A stretch of DNA of 64,000 nt from Kitasatospora fiedleri (GTDB lineage Bacteria > Actinomycetota > Actinomycetes > Streptomycetales > Streptomycetaceae), in contig NZ_OX419519.1 in assembly GCF_948472415.1 (NCBI RefSeq), positions 3,720,001 through 3,784,000 on the forward strand, written 5' to 3'. A program made the position numbers and the translations under genes. Shown piece by piece: positions 1 through 7,833 of the stretch. Within the stretch, counting starts at the first letter, position 1. The number at the start of each line of letters is the position of its first letter. The notes beneath the pieces are model-generated. The model was not told the origin of the DNA. It made no database searches and was given only the letters and a program-made list of their open reading frames with translations.

Positions 1-148
1 AGACTGAGGTGGAGGTGGAGGCGGGGGTGGGAGCGGGGGCGATGGCGGCGGTCGGGCCGGTCGTCGGCATTCCGACGGCCCCCTGGTCGGTGGCGAGCAG
101 CAGGACGAGTGACGCGGCCGTCAGGGCCGCGGGGCCGAGGTAGCGCAC
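1..148 (-). CDS. Partial secreted or membrane protein, N-terminus only
   Basis: Only the first 49 codons lie in the window; the rest continues to the left. Read from a GTG, the peptide has a short basic start (VRYLGP), a hydrophobic Ala/Leu/Val core at about residues 7-20, then a Pro/Thr/Ser/Ala-rich tail. That is what a signal peptide or membrane anchor followed by a disordered linker looks like. A GGAGG sits directly against the GTG with no spacer, so the exact start is doubtful. The frame is closed by a stop a few codons upstream, which limits alternatives. No function can be assigned from this fragment. Confidence 0.4.
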   Translation of the reverse strand, partial: MRYLGPAALTAASLVLLLATDQGAVGMPTTGPTAAIAPAPTPASTSTSV

Positions 149-288
149 CCTCCAGAACTACTGACGGGCCGTCAGCCTGCCCGGCAGGACACGCCGTCGC
201 CGTCGCCCGGTCACCCGGGTGGCTCTGTGGCGACACTCATCGGTAACCGTCTTTGACCATTTCCACTCCTTACGCCAGACTCGATCAC

Positions 289-1314
289 ATGCCAGGCACG
301 TCCCTCACCGTTGAAAGCACAAGCGAGCTCCCAGGTGTCGCCTCCGTTTCGAAGGTCGACTCCGGTTCCGGCCGGGCACGGGCGGGCGGCCTGCGTCGCC
401 CCGGCGTACGACGACCGGACGTGCGACGGGTGCACGGTGTCCGGCAGCGGCTGGGGCGCGTCCCGGCTCCGGTGCTCTGCCTGGTGTCGATGCTGGCGGT
501 GCAGCTCGGGGTGGCGGCGTCCAAGCCGCTGTTCGGGGTGCTGGGGGTGGCGGGTGCGACCTTCCTGCGGATCTCCTTCGCCGCCGTCGTGCTGCTCGCC
601 GTCACCCGGCCCCGGCTGCGCGGCCGCAGCCGGCGGGACCTGGCGATGGCCGGACTGCTCGGTGTCGCCTCCGCCGGGATGACCCTGCTGTTCGCGGGCG
701 CCGTCGACCGGCTGCCGATGGGCACCGCGGCCACCATCGAGTTCCTCGGCCCGCTGGCCGTCGCCCTGGTCTTCGCCCGCCGCGCCGGGCACGTGCTGTG
801 GGCGGCGCTGGCCGCCGCCGGGGTCGCCCTGCTCACCCTGCTGGGCGGCGAGGGCGGCTCCGGCCCGGGCGGCCTGGACCCGGTCGGCCTGGCCTGCGCG
901 TTCGGCGCGGCCGCCTGCTACGCGGGCTACATCCTGTTCACCGACAAGGTCGGCGCGGCCTTCAAGGGCTTCGAGGGCCTGGCGGTGTCGTTCACCATCG
1001 GCACCGTCGTGCTGGCCCCGTTCGGCGCCGCCGAGGCGGTGCGCGGCCTGTCCGGTTCCGACTCCCCCGGTCTGCTGCTGCTCGCCGTCGCGGGGGTCGC
1101 GCTGCTCTTCCCGGTGCTGCCGTACGCGCTGGAGATGACCGCGCTGCGCCGGATGTCGCAGCGAGTGTTCAGCGTGATCGTCAGCCTCGACCCGGCGGTC
1201 AGCGCCCTGGTCGGCCTACTGGTGCTCGGCCAGGTGCTGGGGCTGCCGCAGGTGCTGGGCATCTGCTGCGTGGTGGCCGCGAGCGTGGGGGCGACGCTGA
1301 CCGCGCGCCGCTGA
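289..1314 (+). CDS. EamA/DMT-family membrane transporter (RhtA-like)
   Basis: From the ATG the product has 341 residues. After a charged N-terminal stretch of about 60 residues there are roughly ten hydrophobic segments in two repeated halves, as in drug/metabolite transporters of the EamA family, which export amino acids or other small metabolites. A conserved-looking motif sits in the first half (GTAATIEFLGPLAV). The frame stays open 36 bp further upstream to a TTG at 253, and internal GTG codons near 421-433 would also give a complete membrane domain. No strong Shine-Dalgarno sequence marks one start. The next gene is convergent, so it is probably monocistronic. Substrate unknown. Confidence 0.82.
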   Translation: MPGTSLTVESTSELPGVASVSKVDSGSGRARAGGLRRPGVRRPDVRRVHGVRQRLGRVPAPVLCLVSMLAVQLGVAASKPLFGVLGVAGATFLRISFAAVVLLAVTRPRLRGRSRRDLAMAGLLGVASAGMTLLFAGAVDRLPMGTAATIEFLGPLAVALVFARRAGHVLWAALAAAGVALLTLLGGEGGSGPGGLDPVGLACAFGAAACYAGYILFTDKVGAAFKGFEGLAVSFTIGTVVLAPFGAAEAVRGLSGSDSPGLLLLAVAGVALLFPVLPYALEMTALRRMSQRVFSVIVSLDPAVSALVGLLVLGQVLGLPQVLGICCVVAASVGATLTARR

Positions 1315-1565
1315 GCCGCGCTGGGCCGCCGGGTGGCACTGGACCGCTGAGCCGCCGGGCGGCACGGCCCCGGCCGGACCGGGCCGGGACGCGCCTCGGG
1401 GGCGCGGCAGGCGCCGTGTGGCGGTGCCGCGCCCCCGAGGGGTTGCGATCGTCGTCCGTTGTACGCCCCGAGGCGGTGACCCTTTCCACTCCCGGGTGCT
1501 CCGGCGGTCCGTGCTCCGTCCGGTCCGGCGCCCCCGCCGGTCCGTGCGCACCTCCCGCCGGGAGG

Positions 1566-1898
1566 TCAGTACGAGTAGACGGGCGCGAAGACGAAGTTGA
1601 AGTTCTTGTTGGACTGGTCGGCGTAGACGACCCCGGTGTTCCCCTTCACCCCGAGGGTGTTGTTCTGGTTCGACGCACCGGCACCGGTCGCCGTCTGCTG
1701 GGTGGAGTTGTAGTTGCCGTCGACCGGTCCGAAGATGTTGCCGCTGCCGAAGTCCGAGACCACGCCGCTGTTCGAGCCGTGGCCGGCAGCCGCACCGTTG
1801 TCGGCCGCCGCGGCACCCGCCCCGGCCAGCAGCAGACCTGCTGCGAGCGGGACGGACGCGACCAGCGCGGCCAGGCGTGTGGTGCGGAAGCGCGCCAT
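1566..1898 (-). CDS. Small secreted Asn/Gly-rich protein
   Basis: 110 residues. A classical signal peptide is clear: basic MARFRTTR, a hydrophobic core, then an AGAAAA-D cleavage region near residue 32. The mature part is about 78 residues, short of charge, rich in Asn, Gly, Ser and Val, with alternating polar/hydrophobic runs (NSGVV, NTLGVKGNTGVV). It ends in a FNFVFAPVYSY aromatic tail. It lacks the chaplin consensus and Cys pair and does not match rodlins as I know them. A GGAGGG lies 5 bp before the ATG. It could be a cell-surface or amyloid-like protein, but that is inference from composition only. Confidence 0.7.
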   Translation of the reverse strand: MARFRTTRLAALVASVPLAAGLLLAGAGAAAADNGAAAGHGSNSGVVSDFGSGNIFGPVDGNYNSTQQTATGAGASNQNNTLGVKGNTGVVYADQSNKNFNFVFAPVYSY

Positions 1899-2485
1899 GG
1901 GATTCCCTCCGTTGGTTCTTGCGGGTTATTGCGAGCTGGAAAAAGGTGTTCCGGAGTTCGCGGCCAGACGAGGCTCCGGGGGCTGCGACGCCGAGGGACA
2001 GACTTCCGCAACAAATCGACAAAGCACCAGCACCACTGAGCCTTTTCCCCCATTAGCGTGACGCGGCGGCATTGGCGCATAATCCCGATCCGATCGGTTC
2101 GTCGGCAGACACACCGCCTGTGAAATGGCAATTCGCCCGGACGGCGGGAGCCGTACCGCCGTCCGGGCGGGGGCGCGGCGGCCAGTTTCCGGCGAGTCGC
2201 GCGAGCCCCGGGGCGCACGAACGGTCCGGCCACGCCCCGCCGAGGTCGCGTGACCGCACAAAGTCGATATTCAGCCACTGCTGAAATTCCTCATACCATC
2301 CGGATGCCACACTATGATGGTCGGGTAAATGGCAGGCGAATTTCCCGACCATCATCTTGTGATGATCGGGAAATTTCCTCTGCGGCTGGGGGTCGGGAGT
2401 CGAAGCCGGAACCCGGCCGACCGGACGGACGGCCGAGCGACCGGACGGACGGACGACTGAGCGGACGACCGAGCGGCCGAACGGG
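1899..2485. other. Intergenic region with three copies of a short motif
   Basis: No convincing gene is present. The left part holds the 5' leader of the small secreted protein. The right part has a run of AT-richer sequence and three alternately oriented copies of a 16-17 bp motif (see the separate entry), followed by repeated CGGACGGACGG-type low-complexity DNA before the end of the FAD oxidase gene. Confidence 0.5.
2314..2376. repeat. Triple 16-17 bp motif, inverted then direct
   Basis: ATGATGGTCGGGTAAAT (2314-2330) is followed by its near-perfect inverse complement (2339-2355) and a third copy, TGATGATCGGGAAATT (2360-2375), in the first orientation. The first two copies can fold into a stem of about 15 bp with a short loop. 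The array is downstream of the FAD oxidase gene (which runs leftward) and could be a terminator. The third copy is not explained by that and suggests a protein-binding array. Confidence 0.55.
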
Positions 2486-3850
2486 TCAGAGCATCTTGCC
2501 CGGGTTGAGGATGCCCAGCGGGTCGAACGCCGCCTTGATCTGGCGCTGCAGCTCCAGCCCGACCGGGCCCAGCTCCCGGGCCAGCCACTCGCGCTTCAGC
2601 AGGCCGACGCCGTGCTCGCCGGTCACCGTCCCGCCCAGTTCCAGGCCGAGCGCCATGATCTCGTCGAAGGAGCTCCGGGCCCGGGCCGTCTGCTCCTCGT
2701 CCTTGGCGTCGAAGATCACCACCGGGTGGGTGTTGCCGTCGCCCGCGTGCGAGACCACGCCGATGGTCAGCCGGTGCCGGTCGGCGATCTCGGCGACGCC
2801 GTTCAGCATGGCGGCCAGCGCGCTCCGCGGCACCGCCACGTCGTCGATCATCGTGGTGCCCATCCGCTCCAGCGCGGGCAGCGACAACCGCCTTGCCTGG
2901 AGCAGCAGTTCGGACTCCGCCCGGTCCTCGGCCGGCACCACCCCGGTGGCCCCGGCGGCGGTGCACAGCGACTCGACCTCGGCCAGCCGCTCGCGCTGGT
3001 CCGGGCCGTCGAAGGCGACCAGCAGCAGGGCCCGGGTCGACTCCGGCAGACCCATCCGCGCCATCTCGTTGACCGCTCGGACGGTGGTGGCGTCCATCAG
3101 CTCCATCAGCGAGGGCGCGTGTCCGGCCGCCATCACCTCGCACACCGCCTGTCCGGCGGCGTCCACCGAGTCGAACTCCGCGGCCAGCACCAGCTGCGGC
3201 CCCGGTGCGGGGCGCAGCGCCAGCACCGCCTCGACCACCACGCCCAGGGTGCCCTCCGAGCCGACCAGCAGCCGGGTCAGGTCGTACCCGGCGACGCCCT
3301 TGGCGGTGCGCCGCCCCGTCCGCAGCAGCCGCCCGTCCGCCAGCACCACGTCCAGGCCGAGCACGTACTCGCTGGTCACCCCGTACTTCACGCAACACAG
3401 GCCGCCGGCGCCGGTGCCGATGTTGCCGCCGATGGTGCAGGACTCCCAGCTCGACGGGTCCGGCGGGTAGGACAGGCCCAGGGCCTCGGCGGCGCGGGAC
3501 AGCTCGGCGTTGACCACGCCCGGCTGCACCACGGCGATCCGGTCGACCGCGTCGAGGTGCAGGATCCGGTTCATCCTGGTCAGCGACAGCAGGATGCAGC
3601 CGTCCACCGCGTTCGCCCCGCCCGACAGTCCCGTCCGGGCACCCTGCGGCACCACCGGGACCCGCAGCTCGGTCGCCGTCCGCAGCACGAACCGCACCTG
3701 CTCGACCGTCTCCGGGAACACCAGCACCGCCGGTTCACCCGCCGCGCAGAACCCGGCCATGTCCCGCGCGTACGCGGCCGTCACGTCCGGATCCACCGCC
3801 ACCGCACCGTCCGGCAGCCCCGCGCGCAGCCGTTCGACCAACTCACTCAC
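2486..3850 (-). CDS. FAD-linked oxidase, GlcD/D-lactate dehydrogenase family
   Basis: 454 residues, usual for glycolate oxidase GlcD or D-lactate dehydrogenase type enzymes, which oxidise 2-hydroxy acids to 2-oxo acids using bound FAD. The N-terminal PCMH-type FAD domain shows PQGARTGLSGGAN and GGNIGTGAGGLCCVKYG. The C-terminal substrate domain ends with the family hallmark GTVTGEHGVGLLKREW and LGILNPGKML. I chose the GTG at 3850 because a GGAGG lies 8 bp upstream; the frame is open further but lacks similarity there. The enzyme stands alone without GlcE/GlcF partners, so it probably acts as a single-subunit dehydrogenase. Substrate is not determined. Confidence 0.9.
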   Translation of the reverse strand: MSELVERLRAGLPDGAVAVDPDVTAAYARDMAGFCAAGEPAVLVFPETVEQVRFVLRTATELRVPVVPQGARTGLSGGANAVDGCILLSLTRMNRILHLDAVDRIAVVQPGVVNAELSRAAEALGLSYPPDPSSWESCTIGGNIGTGAGGLCCVKYGVTSEYVLGLDVVLADGRLLRTGRRTAKGVAGYDLTRLLVGSEGTLGVVVEAVLALRPAPGPQLVLAAEFDSVDAAGQAVCEVMAAGHAPSLMELMDATTVRAVNEMARMGLPESTRALLLVAFDGPDQRERLAEVESLCTAAGATGVVPAEDRAESELLLQARRLSLPALERMGTTMIDDVAVPRSALAAMLNGVAEIADRHRLTIGVVSHAGDGNTHPVVIFDAKDEEQTARARSSFDEIMALGLELGGTVTGEHGVGLLKREWLARELGPVGLELQRQIKAAFDPLGILNPGKML

Positions 3851-3967
3851 GGCAAAGACCTCCACTCGCCTCGTCCACACGCCCATCCCACTCCCCCGGC
3901 CCCGGCCGGACAACCGCCCCCGCCGCCCCCTGTCGCGCTGTCGGTCGGCTCCGGCACCCTGGTACCC

Positions 3968-4189
3968 ATGCGCGCACCACGGATCCAGTGCCCCGACTGC
4001 GACCGACCGGTCGCCCTGATGCCCACCCGCCGTACCGGTTACGGCGTCATCCACGACCACAAGCGCGACCGCCGCTCGCTCAGCCTCTGCACCGGCAGCA
4101 TGCGCCAGCTCCCGCTCAGCGAGGCCACCCGGTGGCAGGACGCGCTCCCCGGCCTCCCCGTCCCGGACGAGCCGCCGACGCTGTTCTGA
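3968..4189 (+). CDS. Small conserved hypothetical protein with CxxC
   Basis: 73 residues, divergent from the FAD oxidase gene. The N-terminus has IQCPDCDRPVALMP, a single CxxC knuckle, with another Cys at about residue 42; this may bind metal but is not a full zinc ribbon. The middle is basic (HDHKRDRRS) and the C-terminus is Pro-rich and acidic. Codon use and third-position GC match the neighbours, which supports it being a real gene. I do not recognise a function. Confidence 0.65.
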   Translation: MRAPRIQCPDCDRPVALMPTRRTGYGVIHDHKRDRRSLSLCTGSMRQLPLSEATRWQDALPGLPVPDEPPTLF

Positions 4190-4950
4190 CCCCGGGCGGC
4201 CTCCGGGCGGCCCCCGGGCGGCGGGCGGGTCGTGCCGGGGGGACGGGTCGTGTTGCCGTAGGGCGTTCCCGGGAACACCGGGCCGGGCCGGTCACCTGCC
4301 GTACCGGCGGGCGTCCGGGCGGGGCGGTTCGGGAGGGGCCGCGTGGTCGGCCGGAAAAGGCGGCAGGTGGCGCACCTGGCGGCACACCACCTGCGGCGAG
4401 CGGGGGCGCGGCAACGCCGTCCGCTCGCAGTCCCCGGAGGTGTCGGTGGAGTCCGCGTACGCCTAGGGAATGTCCAGTGTTGCGCAATGGCAACACCGTG
4501 CGGGGGAAGACTCACATGCGACGCTGGCCACCTGCAATCGGGATCTGGACAAGTCCGCATCAACCGGCGGGCAGTGTGTATCTGATGGTTCAAAATGCTA
4601 ATGTTCCTCCCCCTTCGGGCTCGGGTGTACAGCCGGGACGCGAATCGTGCCTGGTCAGGACATTCAGTGAATGAACATGCCGCCCTTTCCGCCCGGGGTG
4701 GCACCCCGGCGGCACCCGGTGTTTCCGCCCCGGCGATCCGGTCGAAACCCGATCCTCAGGCTGCCTGCCGACTGGACGGCCTTGCAACAAAAGCGAGTTG
4801 ACAACCATCGGCCGTCCGGGCGACCACCGGACGGGGTGGGATGATTCATCCGCCGCCGAATCGGGAGTCGGCAAACTCCCGGTCGATCGACTGCGGCCCG
4901 GACCGCGAGGTCCCGGTGGAGTCCGCCCCTTTCGGCTAGGAGAGAACCCC
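4190..4950. other. Intergenic region, hairpins and a duplicated leader block
   Basis: About 760 bp without a convincing gene. A block GAGGT..CGGTGGAGTCCGC..CTAGG occurs twice, at about 4437-4467 and again at 4907-4940 just before the next gene. An inverted repeat GTGTTGC-N6-GCAACAC lies at 4477-4496 and a CGGGAGT/ACTCCCG hairpin at 4862-4881. A 52-codon frame from the ATG at 4516 has a purine-rich upstream stretch but no recognisable content and is not called. Confidence 0.45.
4477..4496. promoter_or_regulatory. Inverted repeat, possible operator
   Basis: GTGTTGC and GCAACAC flank a 6-bp GCAATG spacer, in the AT-richer part of a long intergenic region upstream of an XRE regulator gene. A regulator dimer site is plausible; no direct evidence. 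Confidence 0.3.
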
Positions 4951-5283
4951 TTGCACCAGCGCATTCCCGCCGTCACCGCCTGCGTGGGGACCGGCGCCCG
5001 GCCCGTCGCCGGTTTCGGAAGTCCCGGCGGTTCCGGCAGAGCCGGTTCGTCCGGCGGCTCCGGTGGTTTCCGTGGCTCCGGCTCCTTCGGCGGCTCCGGG
5101 ATCTCCGGGGTCGAAGCGGTGATCGTCATCGTGCTGACCGTGGCCGTCGTCGTCCTCGTCCGCTCGGGTGCCGCCGCCGAGAGCGTGCTGGCCCTGCTCG
5201 GCGGCGTCGGCACCGTCTCGACGGGCGTCATCGTCTCGGTGCGGGCCGGTCGGCGCCCGCGTCTGGTCGCGTTGGAGGGCTGA
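4951..5283 (+). CDS. Small Gly/Ser-rich membrane protein
   Basis: 110 residues from a TTG placed 7 bp after AGGAGA. Residues about 24-50 are almost purely Gly, Ser, Arg and Phe (GSGGFRGSGSFGGSG). Two hydrophobic segments follow, VIVIVLTVAVVVLV and a second Ala/Leu/Val stretch, ending in a basic tail. It would sit in the membrane with a flexible N-terminal arm. It ends 4 bp before the start of the XRE regulator, so the two are almost certainly co-transcribed and translationally coupled. The pairing of a tiny membrane protein with a cytoplasmic HTH protein suggests a signalling or sequestration pair, which is inference. Confidence 0.6.
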   Translation: MHQRIPAVTACVGTGARPVAGFGSPGGSGRAGSSGGSGGFRGSGSFGGSGISGVEAVIVIVLTVAVVVLVRSGAAAESVLALLGGVGTVSTGVIVSVRAGRRPRLVALEG

Positions 5284-5287
5284 TCCG

Positions 5288-5986
5288 GTGGGACGCCCCG
5301 AGCGGCCCGTCACCGAACGTACGAAGGAGTCCGCGGCGCTGGCGCAGTACCTGCGCCAACTGCGCCGGCGCGCGGGCCTCACCTACTCCCAGCTGGGCGC
5401 GGCCACCGGGCTGACCGCCTCCCGGCTCTCCCGGGCCGCGAGCGGCGAAGCGGTGCCGCCGCTGGAGGTGGTGGAGGCGTACGTCCGCGGGTGCGGCGCC
5501 GACAAGAAGGAGCTGGCGGCGGTCCGGACCCGCTGGCGGGCCGCCCGCCAGGCCGAGGCGCCGCCGCCGGTGGACCGGCCCCGTGACATCAGACTGGTCG
5601 ACACCCCGAGCGAGTTGTGGGCCGCGATGGTGCACCTGCACCGCCGGATCGGACGCCCGTCCCTGCGCCAGCTGGAGAAGCGGGCCGGCGGGCTCGGCCA
5701 GCTCCCGCGCAGCACGCTCAACCTGGTGCTCCGCCGGGAGATGCCCCCGTCCCCCGTGCTGCTGGACGCCTTCGTCCGGGCCTGCGGCGTCCCGGCGGCG
5801 GACGCCGTGCACTGGGCCGGCGCCTGGAGCCGGGCCTACACCCCGCGCAGCTCGGCCGTGATCCACCCGGAGCCGCGGGACGCCCGCTTCCCGCACCCCA
5901 GGGGGCCGGCGCCCGCGGCCCGCCGGAGCCCCCTGGCCGCCGCGGACGGGACGGCCCCGCTCGTCGGCTCGCCCCGGCCGGACTGA
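5288..5986 (+). CDS. XRE-family helix-turn-helix regulator
   Basis: 232 residues. The N-terminal HTH (about residues 15-75) reads LRQLRRRAGLTYSQLGAATG followed by LTASRLSRAASGEAVPP, the usual Xre/Cro layout. A second, weaker HTH-like unit covers about residues 100-170 (RQLEKRAGGLGQLPRSTLN...), so the protein may have two DNA-binding modules. The C-terminal 50 residues are Pro/Arg-rich. It starts at a GTG 4 bp behind the small membrane protein gene and probably shares its promoter. Target genes unknown. Confidence 0.78.
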   Translation: MGRPERPVTERTKESAALAQYLRQLRRRAGLTYSQLGAATGLTASRLSRAASGEAVPPLEVVEAYVRGCGADKKELAAVRTRWRAARQAEAPPPVDRPRDIRLVDTPSELWAAMVHLHRRIGRPSLRQLEKRAGGLGQLPRSTLNLVLRREMPPSPVLLDAFVRACGVPAADAVHWAGAWSRAYTPRSSAVIHPEPRDARFPHPRGPAPAARRSPLAAADGTAPLVGSPRPD

Positions 5987-6010
5987 CCGGGGCGCCGCCG
6001 CAGGAGCAGC

Positions 6011-6070
6011 GCGTCGCAGCACGGCACAGCGCGTCCGAGCGCGTCCGAGCGCGTCGCAGTACGTCCGAGC
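6011..6070 (+). repeat. Six copies of a 10-bp tandem repeat
   Basis: Imperfect copies of GCGTCCGAGC in uninterrupted 10-bp register lie between the XRE gene and the response regulator gene. A 10-bp period matches the DNA helical repeat, so every copy would face the same side of the helix. Confidence 0.6.
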
Positions 6071-6148
6071 AGAGCAGGTACGAGCACGTCGGAGAACACG
6101 GGCAGGCCCGGCACCGACCGGGCCCGGGCCGTGCGGAGGAATGAAGAC

Positions 6149-7354
6149 ATGGGCGATCTACAGCCCCTGGACGACAAGCTCAACAAGCAGTGCCGGGAGT
6201 TCGCGGAGGCGCTGCGCGAACTGTTCGCCCAGCTCTCGATCTCGCTGCGCCGCTGTGCCGTGCGCTGCTGCGTCAGCCCCGGCACGCTCTCGCGCTACCT
6301 GTCGGGCACCCGGATCGCCCCGCAGGACTTCATCGACGACCTGGTCCGCGAGATCGAGCGGGAGCACGGCACCCGGATCGAACCGGCGGCCCTCGAACGG
6401 CTGCGCCTGCTGCGCCGGGCCGCCGTCCGGACCACCGACTCGATCAGCCAGGCCGTGCACCAACTGGAGGACCAACTGAAGGCCGCCGACGCCCGGGCCC
6501 GCTCCACCTCCGCCCGCCGCGAACGGCTGGACAGCGCGCTGGACGACCAGCGCGGCCTGCTCGCCGACCTGGACCGGCGCCTGAAACGCCTGGAGGCCGA
6601 CCACCGCGCGGACGGCGGCCCGACCGCGCTCCCCGCCGAACGGGACCTCCCCGCCGAGCGCGACGTCCTGGCCGAGCACGGCCTGCTGACCGAGCACGGC
6701 CTGGTCACCGAGCGCGACCTGCTGGCCGAGCGCGACCTGCTCGTCGCCCAAGTAGCCGACTTGATCAGCCAATTGGAGGAGGCCAGGGCCCAGGTCGCGT
6801 TCGCCGAGATGCGCTGCGACCTGCTGGAGCGCCAACTCGCCGTGGTCGACACCCAGCGCGGGGCCGCCCTGCCCGGCCCCGAACTGGTCACCCTGGTCGA
6901 GCCGCACACCGCCCCGCCGCTGTCCGGCACCACCACCCCGCCCCCGAAGGTCCTGCTGGTCGACGACAAACGCCCCAACCTGCTCGCCCTGGAAGCCGTC
7001 CTCGGCACCTCCGGGCACCAGGTGGTCTCCGTCTCCTCCGGCCCCGAGGCTCTCAAGGCCCTGCTGGAGACCGACGTCTCGGACTTCGCGGTGATCATCC
7101 TCGACGTCCAGATGCCCGGCATGGACGGCTACGAGACCGCCGCCCACATCAAGCGCCGCGCCCGCACCCGCGACATCCCGATCATCTTCCTCACCGCCGT
7201 CGGCAACGACCCCGAGTACTCGATGCGCGGCTACGCGGCCGGCGCCGTCGACTTCATCGTCAAGCCCTTCGACCCCTGGGCCCTGCGCGCCAAGGTCGCC
7301 GTGTTCGTCGAGCTCTTCCTGGAACGCCGCCTCTACGCGGCCCCCCGCGACTGA
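6149..7354 (+). CDS. Orphan response regulator: HTH, coiled coil, C-terminal receiver
   Basis: 401 residues from an ATG 8 bp after GGAGGA. Residues about 5-75 resemble an Xre-type HTH ([16 protein letters not shown]). A long helical region follows, with six tandem hexapeptides ([36 protein letters not shown]). The receiver domain fills about residues 265-390: acidic pair D272/D273, phospho-acceptor D319 in [10 protein letters not shown], and K372 in VKPFDP, so all catalytic positions are kept. The order is reversed relative to normal regulators, where the receiver comes first. No histidine kinase is adjacent. A terminator-like hairpin follows. Confidence 0.85.
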   Translation: MGDLQPLDDKLNKQCREFAEALRELFAQLSISLRRCAVRCCVSPGTLSRYLSGTRIAPQDFIDDLVREIEREHGTRIEPAALERLRLLRRAAVRTTDSISQAVHQLEDQLKAADARARSTSARRERLDSALDDQRGLLADLDRRLKRLEADHRADGGPTALPAERDLPAERDVLAEHGLLTEHGLVTERDLLAERDLLVAQVADLISQLEEARAQVAFAEMRCDLLERQLAVVDTQRGAALPGPELVTLVEPHTAPPLSGTTTPPPKVLLVDDKRPNLLALEAVLGTSGHQVVSVSSGPEALKALLETDVSDFAVIILDVQMPGMDGYETAAHIKRRARTRDIPIIFLTAVGNDPEYSMRGYAAGAVDFIVKPFDPWALRAKVAVFVELFLERRLYAAPRD

Positions 7355-7397
7355 CCCCCACCCGCGCGTACCAGCCAGGTCGGACTCGGAAAACACG

Positions 7398-7436
7398 CCG
7401 GGGCGGGTACCGACTGTCCGTTAGTACCCGCCCCGG
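7398..7436. terminator. Hairpin beside the left tRNA-Ser copy
   Basis: A perfect 13-bp stem (7398-7410 with 7424-7436) and 13-nt loop, containing CGGGTAC/GTACCCG. Read leftward it would terminate transcription of the original tRNA-Ser gene; it also ends the response regulator gene. A similar stem lies beside the intact tRNA at 12655-12695. Confidence 0.6.
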
Positions 7437-7457
7437 GCCGGTATGTCATCCACCGCA

Positions 7458-7513
7458 GCGGAGGGTGTGGGATTTGAACCCACGGTGGCGCGAAGCCACG
7501 ACAGTTTTCAAGA
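7458..7513. repeat. attL, displaced 3' end of tRNA-Ser
   Basis: 56 bp identical to 12716-12771. It contains the T arm, variable arm and the 3' side of the anticodon arm of tRNA-Ser on the minus strand. It joins element DNA at 7514, which itself resembles a tRNA 5' half. Confidence 0.9.
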
Positions 7514-7612
7514 ACGTCCGGACAGCGTTGCGCTACACCCTTCTGAGCAGCGCAAGAGCGTTGCCGGGACAAGAGGAGCAGACACACGTTCCACATATGT
7601 TCCAAGAGCCCA

Positions 7613-7636
7613 AGCCTCGCTCGCCAGAGCGAGGCT
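7613..7636. terminator. 10-bp hairpin inside the left element end
   Basis: AGCCTCGCTC and GAGCGAGGCT flank a GCCA loop. It lies about 100 bp inside attL and upstream of the cargo operon. It may be a terminator that insulates the element, or an integrase arm site. Confidence 0.4.
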
Positions 7637-7833
7637 CCAGTCGGCGTCTGCGTCCTCTTCGTCCCGAAGCAACTCGGAGGGCCAGAGAGATCCCCATGGC
7701 CTAGGGCCGGCCGCGCTACCTCGTAAACCTGGACACAGGGTGAGACTAAAGGGGCGTATGGTACACCCGAGCGGGCGACTAACGCCACCAACCCCCGTGA
7801 CGAAGGCCGCGAGTGTGAAGTAGAGTGTGAAGC

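Noticed and set aside
2053-2355. 100-codon minus-strand frame upstream of the secreted protein
   Set aside because: No ribosome site, no signature, and it runs through the motif array.
4516-4674. 52-codon frame from ATG 4516
   Set aside because: Some purine-rich sequence lies upstream, but the peptide has no recognisable features and the codon bias is weak.
7443-7823. Open frame with GVGFEPTVARSHDSF near its start
   Set aside because: The peptide is a translation of the displaced tRNA-Ser sequence; such frames are a common artefact of tRNA genes.
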